DNA of 64,000 nt, taken from Pseudomonas sp. M30-35 (GTDB lineage Bacteria > Pseudomonadota > Gammaproteobacteria > Pseudomonadales > Pseudomonadaceae). Below are positions 1 through 7,012 of the stretch, one piece after another. Each line of letters starts with the position of its first letter. Positions within the stretch are counted from its first letter, which is position 1. Position numbers and translations under genes: made by a program. The DNA lies in contig NZ_CP020892.1 of the NCBI RefSeq assembly GCF_002163625.1, forward strand, positions 4,464,001-4,528,000, read 5' to 3'. The notes beneath the pieces are model-generated. The model did no database searches and was not told the origin of the DNA. It was given only the letters and a program-made list of their open reading frames with translations.

Positions 1-428
1 TCGAGCTACCCAAAACCAACACAGTAGAGATGCAAACACCGAAAGCGCCAATCAGCGATGACAGCACAGAGGCCCCTGCCGAAGCTCAGGCGTCTTATCA
101 AGTGCTTGAGCTAACAGGCATACCCGATGAAGCAGCGCTGCGTGCAAACAACGGCACATTCAGCGTCGGCGTTAATATTCAGCCACGTCTATCGCCAGCC
201 CATCGCCTGCAACTCGTGCTCGACGGCCAGCCTTATGGCGAGCCGTCTAACGTACCGCGCCTACAACTGAACAATATTGATCGCGGCGAGCACTCACTGG
301 CAGTGCAAGTGATCAGCGCCACCAACACCGTGCAACAAAGCGAAACCAGCTTCTTTACCGTGCAACGGGTCAACACCAACAACAGCCCCGCATTCGTTCC
401 TAAACCTAAACCTAAGCCAGCCCCTTAA
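1..428 (+). CDS. DUF4124-type envelope protein, C-terminal part (cut by window start)
   Basis: The reading frame is open from the left edge (codons from base 3), so the N-terminus lies outside the window. An internal ATG at 30 is unlikely to be the start, because the residues before it (ELPKTNTVEM) resemble the region after the DUF4124 domain in the next gene. The visible part has an Ig-like segment (residues NIQPRLSPAHRLQLVLDG and NIDRGEHSLAVQV) that is clearly paralogous to the following protein. The tail is rich in Pro-Lys. The stop shares one base with the next start (TAATG), so the two are translationally coupled. The function is unknown; an envelope location is inferred from the paralogue's signal peptide. 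Confidence 0.75.
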   Translation, partial: ELPKTNTVEMQTPKAPISDDSTEAPAEAQASYQVLELTGIPDEAALRANNGTFSVGVNIQPRLSPAHRLQLVLDGQPYGEPSNVPRLQLNNIDRGEHSLAVQVISATNTVQQSETSFFTVQRVNTNNSPAFVPKPKPKPAP

Positions 429-1042
429 TGCGCGCACTTTTAATCTGTTTATTGCTGCTCAGTAGCCTGCCCGCCTCGGCGCAGGTCTACACCTATATAG
501 ATGCGGAAGGGAATCGGGTGTTTACCGACCAACCCAGAGGTGGTGATGCCAAGCCGGTCAAAATGGCACCCACCAACGGCATGACTCCCACCATCAAGCT
601 AAAACCGGAAGTTGAACAAACCCAACCGGTGGTTTTGTCCTATCAACTTCTGCGCATTTTGGTGCCACAACCCGATGCAACGATTCGCGACAACGCAGGC
701 AATCTGATTGTCAGCGCCACCAGTGAACCGGAACTGCTACCCGGCCATCGTTTTCGTTTGATCCTCGATGGCGATGTGATCGGCGAGACCGGCCGCAGCC
801 CGGTTTTCCCACTTGAAAATATTGATCGCGGCACGCACCAATTGGCCGTTGAAATCATTGATGAGCATGAGCGCATCATTGAGCGAACGCCAAGTCAGCC
901 ATTCCACCTGCTGCGCACGTCGCTGGCGCAAAAGCGCCAGGTTAATCCCTGCAAAATAAAAGACTTTGGTGTGCGCCCGGAATGCCCGCTGAAGGATAAA
1001 CCTGAAGAAGAAAGCGACATTCCTTTCGTTCCTTTTATGTAG
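428..1042 (+). CDS. DUF4124 domain-containing exported protein
   Basis: This 204-residue protein has a clear signal peptide (MRALLICLLLLSSLPASA, cleavage near residue 19). A DUF4124 motif follows (VYTYIDAEGNRVFTDQP), then a beta-rich segment paralogous to the upstream protein (RLILDGDVIGE, NIDRGTHQLAVEI). In P. aeruginosa two such genes also lie just upstream of ntrB. The role is unknown and an envelope or periplasmic location is inferred. It starts on the last base of the upstream stop codon. Near the C-terminus are two cysteines (PCKIKDFGVRPECP) that could form a disulfide. Confidence 0.85.
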   Translation: MRALLICLLLLSSLPASAQVYTYIDAEGNRVFTDQPRGGDAKPVKMAPTNGMTPTIKLKPEVEQTQPVVLSYQLLRILVPQPDATIRDNAGNLIVSATSEPELLPGHRFRLILDGDVIGETGRSPVFPLENIDRGTHQLAVEIIDEHERIIERTPSQPFHLLRTSLAQKRQVNPCKIKDFGVRPECPLKDKPEEESDIPFVPFM

Positions 1043-1056
1043 CCCATCACGCACTC

Positions 1057-1071
1057 GCACCACTTTAGTGC
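1057..1071 (+). promoter_or_regulatory. Candidate NtrC-binding dyad upstream of glnL
   Basis: GCAC-N7-GTGC (GCAC at 1057-1060, GTGC at 1068-1071) matches the known NtrC enhancer architecture TGCAC-N7-GTGCA except for the outermost base on each side. It lies about 120 bp upstream of the sigma-54 box at 1191-1206, a normal enhancer distance. Autoregulation of glnLG by phosphorylated NtrC is inferred. Confidence 0.55.
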
Positions 1072-1190
1072 GCGCGCGAGCAACGACTTCTATACTCTCC
1101 CTGTTTTGGGTCGCCCTGCGCACGGCGATCTACACCTATTTATGGGCGTTGTCGCTATTTATGCGGGTTAAACGCTACTTTTCAGGGCTT

Positions 1191-1206
1191 TGGTTTGCTT
1201 CTTGCA
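1191..1206 (+). promoter_or_regulatory. Sigma-54 promoter for glnLG
   Basis: TGG-N8-TTGCA places GG and GC at the invariant -24/-12 spacing of RpoN promoters. The inner -24 bases (TTTG instead of CACG) deviate from consensus. The predicted transcription start is near 1217, about 20 bases before the glnL ATG at 1238. A likely NtrC dyad upstream supports the call. Confidence 0.55.
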
Positions 1207-1237
1207 TTTTCATAACCACTGCCGGAAGCCGATGCCT

Positions 1238-2323
1238 ATGATCATTAACGACGCACTGCACCGCCTGCTACTCGACAACCTGACAACCGCTACATTATTG
1301 CTCGACGCAGAACTGTGTCTTGAATACATGAACCCGGCTGCCGAAATGCTCTTAGCCGTAAGCGGCCAACGCAGCCACGGCCAATTTATCAGTGAGCTTT
1401 TCACTGAGTCCGCTGAAGCACTCAGCTCATTGCGCCAAGCGGTTGATGAAGCCCATCCATTCAACAAGCGTGAAGCGGTACTGACCTCGATAACCGGGCA
1501 AAACCTCACCGTAGACTATGCTGTTACACCGGTGATTAGTCGCGGCAAAACCTTGCTCCTGCTCGAAGTCTTCCCTCGCGACCGCATGCTGCGCATCACC
1601 AAAGAAGAAGCGCAGCTTTCCAAGCAAGAGACCACCAAACTGCTGGTTCGCGGCTTAGCTCACGAGATCAAAAACCCACTGGGTGGCATTCGTGGTGCAG
1701 CGCAACTGCTGGCCCGTGAACTCCCCGAAGACAACCTCAAGGATTACACCAACGTGATCATTGAAGAAGCTGATCGCCTGCGTAATTTGGTTGACCGCAT
1801 GCTTGGCTCGAACAAGCTGCCGTCGCTATCGATGACCAACGTGCATGAAGTGCTCGAGCGCGTCAGCAGCCTGGTTGAAGCCGAAAGCCAAGGCTGCATC
1901 ACCTTGGTGCGTGACTACGATCCGAGCATCCCGGATGTACTGATCGACCGCGAACAAATGATCCAGGCCATGCTCAATATCGTGCGCAACGCCATGCAGG
2001 CGCTGAGCCCATTGAGCGATATGCGCTTGGGTCGCATTACCCTGCGCACTCGGGCATTGCGCCAGTTCACCATTGGTCATGTGCGTCATCGCCTGGTCAC
2101 CAAGATTGAAATTATCGACAACGGCCCCGGCATCCCTCCAGAGCTGCAAGAAACCATTTTCTTCCCAATGGTCAGTGGCCGTGCCGACGGCACCGGACTT
2201 GGCCTTGCAATCACGCAGAACATTATTAGTCAGCACCAAGGTCTGATCGAGTGCGAAAGCCATCCAGGCCACACCGTATTCACGATCTTTCTGCCGCTGG
2301 AACAAGGAGCAACTCAGCCATGA
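1238..2323 (+). CDS. glnL: Nitrogen regulation sensor kinase/phosphatase NtrB
   Basis: This 361-residue cytosolic histidine kinase phosphorylates or dephosphorylates NtrC according to nitrogen status, through the PII protein. It has an N-terminal PAS-like domain (about 1-115) and an H-box with H142 (GLAHEIKNPLGG). The N-box is IVRNAMQA, followed by the ATP-lid motifs DNGPGIP and GTGLGLA near the end. The ATG at 1238 (MIINDALHRLLLDN) was chosen over 1232 and an upstream frame because it matches the family N-terminus and has GGAAG 10 bases upstream. The stop overlaps the glnG start by 4 bases (ATGA). A sigma-54 box immediately precedes the gene. Confidence 0.97.
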   Translation: MIINDALHRLLLDNLTTATLLLDAELCLEYMNPAAEMLLAVSGQRSHGQFISELFTESAEALSSLRQAVDEAHPFNKREAVLTSITGQNLTVDYAVTPVISRGKTLLLLEVFPRDRMLRITKEEAQLSKQETTKLLVRGLAHEIKNPLGGIRGAAQLLARELPEDNLKDYTNVIIEEADRLRNLVDRMLGSNKLPSLSMTNVHEVLERVSSLVEAESQGCITLVRDYDPSIPDVLIDREQMIQAMLNIVRNAMQALSPLSDMRLGRITLRTRALRQFTIGHVRHRLVTKIEIIDNGPGIPPELQETIFFPMVSGRADGTGLGLAITQNIISQHQGLIECESHPGHTVFTIFLPLEQGATQP

Positions 2324-3756
2324 GCCGTAGTGAAACCGTCTGGATTGTCGACGACGACCGTTCTATCCGCTGGGTACTGGAAAAAGCCTTGCAGCAAGAA
2401 GGTATGATCACTCAAACCTTCGACAACGCCGATGGCCTGCTTACCCGCCTGACGCGCCAACAGCCTGATGTGATTATTTCTGATATTCGCATGCCGGGCG
2501 TTAGCGGGCTGGACCTGCTTGCCCGCATTCAAGACCTGCATCCGCGCCTACCGGTCATCATCATGACTGCACATTCCGACCTCGACAGTGCGGTAGCCTC
2601 TTATCAAGGTGGCGCATTCGAATATTTGCCCAAGCCGTTTGACGTGGATGAGGCGATTTCGCTGGTCAAGCGCGCTAATCAGCATGCGCAAGAACAGCAA
2701 AACCTCAGCGTTCCAGTTGCTGAAGCACAAACACCCGAAATCATCGGTGAAGCGCCAGCGATGCAGGAAGTGTTTCGCGCCATCGGCCGCTTATCGCACT
2801 CCAATATCACGGTTTTGATTAACGGCGAGTCAGGCACAGGTAAAGAGCTGGTTGCCCACGCACTGCATCGCCACAGCCCACGCGCCGCATCACCGTTCAT
2901 TGCGCTGAACATGGCGGCCATTCCTAAAGACTTGATGGAATCCGAGCTGTTTGGTCATGAAAAAGGCGCGTTCACCGGGGCAGCCAATCAGCGTCGCGGC
3001 CGCTTCGAGCAAGCTGATGGCGGCACCCTTTTTCTCGATGAAATCGGCGACATGCCCGCCGACACCCAGACTCGCCTGCTGCGGGTACTGGCTGATGGCG
3101 AGTTCTATCGCGTGGGCGGGCATACGCCAGTCAAGGTTGACGTGCGGATTATTGCCGCCACTCACCAGAATCTTGAAAGCCTGGTGCATGCGGGCAAATT
3201 CCGCGAAGACTTGTTCCATCGCCTCAACGTCATTCGCATTCACATTCCGCGTTTGTCAGACCGCCGTGAAGACATTCCAACCTTGGCCCGGCACTTCCTC
3301 AGCCGCGCTGCACTTGAACTGTCGGTCGAACCCAAGCTACTGAAAAGCGAAACCGAAGATTACCTGCAACAACTGCAGTGGCCGGGCAATGTGCGTCAGC
3401 TGGAAAACACCTGTCGCTGGATCACCGTCATGGCCTCTGGCCGTGAAGTGCATATCGATGACCTGCCGCCTGAGCTGCTCTCGCAACCACAAGACAGCAC
3501 TCCCGTCAGCAATTGGGAACAAGCATTGCGTCAATGGGCGGATCAATCATTGGCCCGCGGCCAGTCAAATCTACTCGACAGTGCCGTCCCCGCATTTGAG
3601 CGCATCATGATTGAAACAGCACTCAAACATACCGCTGGCCGGCGCCGCGATGCCTCGATCTTGCTCGGCTGGGGTCGCAACACCCTCACCCGCAAAATCA
3701 AAGAACTGGGCATGAACATCGACGGCAGCGATGACGACGACGGCGATGACAACTGA
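2320..3756 (+). CDS. glnG: Nitrogen response regulator NtrC, sigma-54 activator
   Basis: This 478-residue enhancer-binding protein activates RpoN promoters under nitrogen limitation. The receiver domain (1-120) has D12/D13 and phospho-acceptor D55 (SDIRMPG). The AAA+ domain has Walker A GESGTGKE, the sigma-54 contact loop GAFTGA, and Walker B GGTLFLDEIGD. The C-terminal Fis-type helix-turn-helix ends in GRNTLTRKIKELGM, followed by an acidic tail. The start at 2320 has AAGGAG at 2304-2309 and overlaps the end of glnL, so the genes are translationally coupled. A strong terminator follows. Confidence 0.98.
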   Translation: MSRSETVWIVDDDRSIRWVLEKALQQEGMITQTFDNADGLLTRLTRQQPDVIISDIRMPGVSGLDLLARIQDLHPRLPVIIMTAHSDLDSAVASYQGGAFEYLPKPFDVDEAISLVKRANQHAQEQQNLSVPVAEAQTPEIIGEAPAMQEVFRAIGRLSHSNITVLINGESGTGKELVAHALHRHSPRAASPFIALNMAAIPKDLMESELFGHEKGAFTGAANQRRGRFEQADGGTLFLDEIGDMPADTQTRLLRVLADGEFYRVGGHTPVKVDVRIIAATHQNLESLVHAGKFREDLFHRLNVIRIHIPRLSDRREDIPTLARHFLSRAALELSVEPKLLKSETEDYLQQLQWPGNVRQLENTCRWITVMASGREVHIDDLPPELLSQPQDSTPVSNWEQALRQWADQSLARGQSNLLDSAVPAFERIMIETALKHTAGRRRDASILLGWGRNTLTRKIKELGMNIDGSDDDDGDDN

Positions 3757-3782
3757 GTTTGCTGTAAGCGTATAAGCAACAC

Positions 3783-3814
3783 AAAAACGGGCCTTGCATT
3801 AAGGCCCGTTTTTT
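3783..3814 (+). terminator. Rho-independent terminator after glnG
   Basis: A perfect 9-bp stem (ACGGGCCTT at 3787-3795 and AAGGCCCGT at 3801-3809) with a 5-base loop is followed by six T residues. It ends the glnLG transcript. Confidence 0.9.
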
Positions 3815-3937
3815 ATGCGCAGGACATAGACATAAGCACGCTTATTGAGAGTGCCAGCGTTTGAACTAAGCTGGATAGGTTGGGTGCGGCCTGCCACTGG
3901 CGGCTGCGCACAGTTGACCTATTCGCAGGAGAATGCG

Positions 3938-4390
3938 ATGCCTACCGGTACAGTGCAACTACACCGTGTGCTACGGGCACCGCCTGAGCGCATTTATAAA
4001 GCCTTTACCGATAAAGGCGCTTTGGAACGCTGGCTACCCCCGTATGGTTTCATCGGGACAATCCACGCAATGGATGTTCGCGTCGGTGGCGGTTACCAGA
4101 TGTCCTTCACCAACTTCGGCAGTGCAAGCAGCCATTCTTTCAGCGCTGAATACGTTGAGTTAGTCCCTCACAAGCGAATTCAACATATAGACCGCTTTGA
4201 CAGCAAACACCTTCCCGGTGAAATGATGGTATCGATCGATCTAAAAGCCGTTTCCTGCGGAACCGACGTCCGCATTGTTCAAGAAGGCATTCCTTCTGTG
4301 ATTCCAGAAGAAATGTGCTACTTGGGCTGGCAAGAGTCTCTCGAGCAGCTAGCGCGGCTTGTAGAACCGGATATTCCAGAGCATGAATAA
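3938..4390 (+). CDS. SRPBCC / AHSA1-family protein
   Basis: This 150-residue cytosolic protein belongs to the START-like SRPBCC (activator of Hsp90 ATPase homologue 1) superfamily. The typical N-terminus is seen (VLRAPPERIYKAFTDKGALERWLPP), then a GGGYQMSF strand and the C-terminal helix (GWQESLEQLARLVEP). Members bind small hydrophobic ligands or act as polyketide-cyclase-like proteins, and the ligand here is unknown. The ATG at 3938 is preceded by AGGAGA (3928-3933), and upstream in-frame codons lack a ribosome site. It stands alone between the glnG terminator and a candidate small RNA. This gene is not part of the usual Pseudomonas ntrC neighbourhood as I recall it, so it may be an insertion. 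Confidence 0.85.
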   Translation: MPTGTVQLHRVLRAPPERIYKAFTDKGALERWLPPYGFIGTIHAMDVRVGGGYQMSFTNFGSASSHSFSAEYVELVPHKRIQHIDRFDSKHLPGEMMVSIDLKAVSCGTDVRIVQEGIPSVIPEEMCYLGWQESLEQLARLVEPDIPEHE

Positions 4391-4603
4391 GCAATCAATT
4401 GGCAGCGGCTGGTTAATGACCTCAACCAAGCAGCTTTCGCAATAAACCTGCCATCACCGAGAATAAGCCATGCCCAAAAACGGCGCTCAAATGGAGCGTA
4501 TGCACTCATGAGAGACACTTTTTGGGATTCAAAGTCCGTTGCAATAAGCTTTCTATGGCGCAAACAGCCCGTCTTTCCTGACATCAAGGCGCAATACAAA
4601 AGT

Positions 4604-4619
4604 TGGCATACTGCCTGCA
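4604..4619 (+). promoter_or_regulatory. Sigma-54 promoter with no CDS downstream
   Basis: TGGCATA-CTGC-CTGCA fits the RpoN consensus TGGCACG-N4-TTGCW, with GG and GC at exact spacing. The predicted start is near 4630. The only thing downstream on this strand is a hairpin and U-tract ending near 4685, so the product should be a short RNA. A partial NtrC-like half-site (TGCAC) lies about 100 bp upstream near 4500. Confidence 0.5.
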
Positions 4620-4629
4620 TATACCTAAG

Positions 4630-4685
4630 CAACTCCAGTTTTGGGGGCCTTGGTACAGGCAGGCCGGGGATTCCCCTCTTTTATT
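4630..4685 (+). ncRNA. nrsZ: Candidate short NtrC/sigma-54-dependent small RNA (NrsZ-like)
   Basis: This is the predicted transcript from the sigma-54 box at 4604-4619. It contains an inverted repeat GGCCT (4646-4650)/AGGCC (4661-4665). A GGGG-ATT-CCCC hairpin (4666-4676) then runs into CTCTTTTATT, which looks like an intrinsic terminator. In P. aeruginosa the nitrogen-regulated RNA NrsZ is encoded in the same gap, between ntrC and the PA5126-type gene, from an RpoN promoter, and is processed to a short active form. Position and promoter support homology. The predicted length (about 55 nt) is far shorter than full-length NrsZ, so this may be a single-hairpin version. The transcript has not been shown to exist. 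Confidence 0.42.
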
Positions 4686-5121
4686 GCTCTTGCAGGCTGA
4701 CGCTCAGCCGCCATTGCCCGTCTACCTCTTCAGCGCGCCATTCGCCGCGCAGAGGGCGGGCCGCAATAACCGTTAACACCATATCCCGCTCATCTCTTTG
4801 CAACCGCCAGTTAACCGCTCGCCCATTGAGCTGTAACTGGCCTTGCTGCTCGCGCCCCAGCGTTCGCAAACGCAGCACATAAGCGCCGTTGTACTCGCCG
4901 CTTTGCGGGGCTGGTTGCTCGTTGAACCACAGCTGCAGCCCAGCCTCCCGCACCTCGATACGATCAAGACGCAAGGCATCCGGGCGAAACAAATCACCAA
5001 ACATTAAACCGATTAAAAAGCCAAAAATGGCCAAGGAGCCAATCACTTGTAACCAAGGACGAGGCCGATCACCCGTATCGGGAGTAGAATACTGCCCGCC
5101 TTCACGCTCGGAGCCGCGCAT
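4681..5121 (-). CDS. Conserved single-pass membrane protein
   Basis: This 146-residue protein has one N-terminal transmembrane helix (about residues 25-43, LQVIGSLAIFGFLIGLMFG) and a predicted beta-rich C-terminal domain (LRLDRIEVREAGLQLWFNEQ, then repeated short strands). It corresponds in position to the uncharacterised P. aeruginosa gene beside trmL. The function is unknown. The start ATG at 5121 overlaps the trmL ATG on the opposite strand within one CATG. AAGGA lies about 10 bases upstream inside trmL, so the start is plausible. A later start before the helix remains possible because the first 20 residues are low-complexity. Confidence 0.7.
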   Translation of the reverse strand: MRGSEREGGQYSTPDTGDRPRPWLQVIGSLAIFGFLIGLMFGDLFRPDALRLDRIEVREAGLQLWFNEQPAPQSGEYNGAYVLRLRTLGREQQGQLQLNGRAVNWRLQRDERDMVLTVIAARPLRGEWRAEEVDGQWRLSVSLQEQ

Positions 5122-5608
5122 GTTTCACGTCATCCTTTTTCAACCAGAAATACCACCCAATACCGGCAACATTATCAGGCTCTGCGCCAATAGCGGATGC
5201 AGCCTGCATTTAATCGAGCCAATCGGCTTTGAGTTGGATGATAAACGTCTGCGGCGCGCAGGGTTGGATTACCACGAGTACGCCACGCTACAGCGCCATA
5301 CAGACCTTGAGAGCTGCCTGGCCAGCCTCGGCCAGCCACGGGTGTTCGCTTTCACCACCAAAGGCACGCAAGGCTTCCACGAAGTGAGTTATCAAGCAGG
5401 TGACGCATTTCTATTTGGTCCGGAAAGTCGCGGCTTGCCGCAGGAGGTGCGTGACGCGCTGCCCGTTGAGCAGTGTGTGCGCTTGCCGATGCGTGAAGGC
5501 TGTCGCAGCCTGAACCTGTCGAATACCGTAGCCGTTGCGGTTTACGAGGCATGGCGCCAACAAGGTTTTGCCATGCCGCCAACGAACCAGGCCAAGCCCG
5601 CTAATTAA
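5120..5608 (+). CDS. trmL: tRNA (cytidine(34)-2'-O)-methyltransferase TrmL
   Basis: This 162-residue SPOUT-class enzyme uses SAM to methylate the 2'-O of the wobble base in tRNA-Leu isoacceptors. SPOUT motifs are present: an N-terminal PPNTGNIIRLCANSG, then LFGPESRGLP, and the trefoil-knot end MREGCRSLNLSNTVAVAVYEAW. The start at 5120 gives the canonical MFHVILFQPEIPPNTGN and has GGAG at 5110-5113. The open frame upstream of it is not conserved. A -10-like TAGAAT at 5085-5090 lies inside the divergent gene. An intrinsic terminator follows. Confidence 0.96.
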   Translation: MFHVILFQPEIPPNTGNIIRLCANSGCSLHLIEPIGFELDDKRLRRAGLDYHEYATLQRHTDLESCLASLGQPRVFAFTTKGTQGFHEVSYQAGDAFLFGPESRGLPQEVRDALPVEQCVRLPMREGCRSLNLSNTVAVAVYEAWRQQGFAMPPTNQAKPAN

Positions 5609-5619
5609 GCTGCAGTCAT

Positions 5620-5646
5620 AAAAAACGCCCCGAGGGGCGTTTTTTA
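5620..5646 (+). terminator. Bidirectional terminator between trmL and secB
   Basis: A-run plus ACGCCCC (5625-5631), loop GA, GGGGCGT and a T-run form a near-perfect palindrome with A and T tracts on both sides. It lies between convergent trmL (+) and secB (-) and can serve both. Confidence 0.9.
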
Positions 5647-5675
5647 TGAGCAACTCAACTCAGGCTGATGCCTTA

Positions 5676-6161
5676 TTAAGCTGTGGTTTCTGGTGCCGCT
5701 TGCTGCAGACGCTGTAGCTCCTGGGCGTACAGTGCATCGAAGTTCACCGGCGCCAGCATCAACGCAGGGAACGAGCCGCGGACAACCAAGCTGTCCAGGG
5801 TTTCGCGGGCGTATGGGAACAAGATGTTCGGGCAGAAAGCGCCAAGGGTGTGGCTCATCGATGCGCCATCCAGACCTTTGATCAGGAAGATACCCGCCTG
5901 CTGAACTTCAGCAATGAAGGCAACTTCTTCACCGTTCTTAACGGTCACAGACAAAGTCAGCACGATTTCATGGAAGTCACCGTCCAGAGGTTTCTGTCGA
6001 GTGTTCAGATCCATCTCGACCGTAGGCGTCCATTCCTTACGGAAAATCTCTGGGCTTTTCGGTGCTTCGAAGGAAAGGTCACGTACGTAGATACGCTGCA
6101 GCGAGAACTGTGGAGTTTGTTCTTCAGTTGCGCCCGCACCATTGTTTGCTTGTTCAGTCAT
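5676..6161 (-). CDS. secB: Protein-export chaperone SecB
   Basis: This 161-residue cytosolic tetrameric chaperone keeps preproteins unfolded and hands them to SecA. The family core [19 protein letters not shown] is present, along with [32 protein letters not shown] and [14 protein letters not shown]. The length is typical. It is transcribed with grxC and the rhodanese gene upstream (order rhodanese-grxC-secB), as in many gammaproteobacteria. Confidence 0.98.
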   Translation of the reverse strand: MTEQANNGAGATEEQTPQFSLQRIYVRDLSFEAPKSPEIFRKEWTPTVEMDLNTRQKPLDGDFHEIVLTLSVTVKNGEEVAFIAEVQQAGIFLIKGLDGASMSHTLGAFCPNILFPYARETLDSLVVRGSFPALMLAPVNFDALYAQELQRLQQAAPETTA

Positions 6162-6206
6162 ACCAATGCCTTCTTATTAGTTAAAGCAGAATTTAAAGTC
6201 TTACCG

Positions 6207-6458
6207 TTATGCCTTGAGCAAGGCGTCGAGCTTGCCGGCGCGCTCCAAGGCATGAAGTTCGTCGCTACCACCCACATGGGTTTCGCCGATCCAAATCTGT
6301 GGAACCGAAGTTCTACCTGCTTTACGTGTCATTTCTGCACGCAGTGCAGAATTACCATCGACGCGCATTTCAGTGAAGGCCACCCCTTTGTTCACCAGCA
6401 ATTGCTTGGCACGCACGCAGTAGGGGCAATAGTCGCTTGAGTAGATGACGACTTCCAT
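6207..6458 (-). CDS. grxC: Glutaredoxin 3
   Basis: This 83-residue glutathione-dependent thiol-disulfide oxidoreductase has the dithiol active site C11-P-Y-C14. It also has the TVP cis-proline motif (RTSVPQIWIGETHVGG) and the GG-D glutathione-binding region. It lies one base after the rhodanese-like gene and 45 bases before secB, so the three form an operon. Confidence 0.97.
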   Translation of the reverse strand: MEVVIYSSDYCPYCVRAKQLLVNKGVAFTEMRVDGNSALRAEMTRKAGRTSVPQIWIGETHVGGSDELHALERAGKLDALLKA

Positions 6459-6459
6459 C

Positions 6460-6873
6460 TCACTTCACCACAGGTAAGTTATCACCACGCCAAGTGGACA
6501 TCCCACCCGACAATTTTGCTGCGGTGAAGCCCGCTTTTTGCAGATCACGCGCAGCTGTACCCGCATGTTGACCGGCAGCATCAATTACAACAATGGTTTT
6601 AGCCTTGTGTTTTTCTAGTTCTGCCATACGAGTCGCGACCTTGTCGTAGGGAATGTGCAGCGCACCCACAATATGGCCAGCGGAGAAATCTTTTTGCGAG
6701 CGCACATCCAGTGCGACCCCTTGCTCGCTATTAAGCAACGCGGTCAGCTCACGGCTGCTCAAGCTCTTGCCGCCCTTTCGCAGCTCAGTAACCAGCAACA
6801 ACACAAGCAGGATTACGAAAGTGCCGACAAGCAAATAGTGGTTAGTGACAAATTCAATGGCGTTGGCAAGCAT
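6460..6873 (-). CDS. Membrane-anchored rhodanese-like protein (YibN type) lacking active-site Cys
   Basis: With the start at 6873 (MLANAIEFVTNHYLLVG) the protein is 137 residues. It has one transmembrane helix (about 12-30) and a rhodanese domain (LSSRELTALLNSEQGVALDVRSQKDFSAGHI). At the catalytic-loop position the sequence is VVIDAAGQHAGTAA, with no cysteine, so sulfurtransferase activity is not expected. E. coli YibN is similarly atypical and sits in the same operon position before grxC-secB. The longer frame beginning at 6921 adds residues with no family resemblance. A binding or scaffold role at the inner membrane is inferred. Confidence 0.88.
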   Translation of the reverse strand: MLANAIEFVTNHYLLVGTFVILLVLLLVTELRKGGKSLSSRELTALLNSEQGVALDVRSQKDFSAGHIVGALHIPYDKVATRMAELEKHKAKTIVVIDAAGQHAGTAARDLQKAGFTAAKLSGGMSTWRGDNLPVVK

Positions 6874-7012
6874 CAGGAAATTCCAGGACGGTAAAATGCC
6901 GGCCAGTATACACAGCCCCACAAGTCGGCCAAACCCCGTCCAGCGGTGACTTGATAGCCGCTAGGCCTTAAAATGGTCAATCTTTATGCCTACAACAGAG
7001 TGAGCCAGCTTT

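Noticed and set aside
4508..4882. 124-codon plus-strand frame across the sigma-54 box and membrane-protein gene
   Set aside because: It has no ribosome site, shows no family likeness, and runs antisense into a better supported gene.
5620..5646. Small RNA gene between trmL and secB
   Set aside because: The palindrome with A and T runs is fully explained as a bidirectional terminator between convergent genes, and no promoter is seen.
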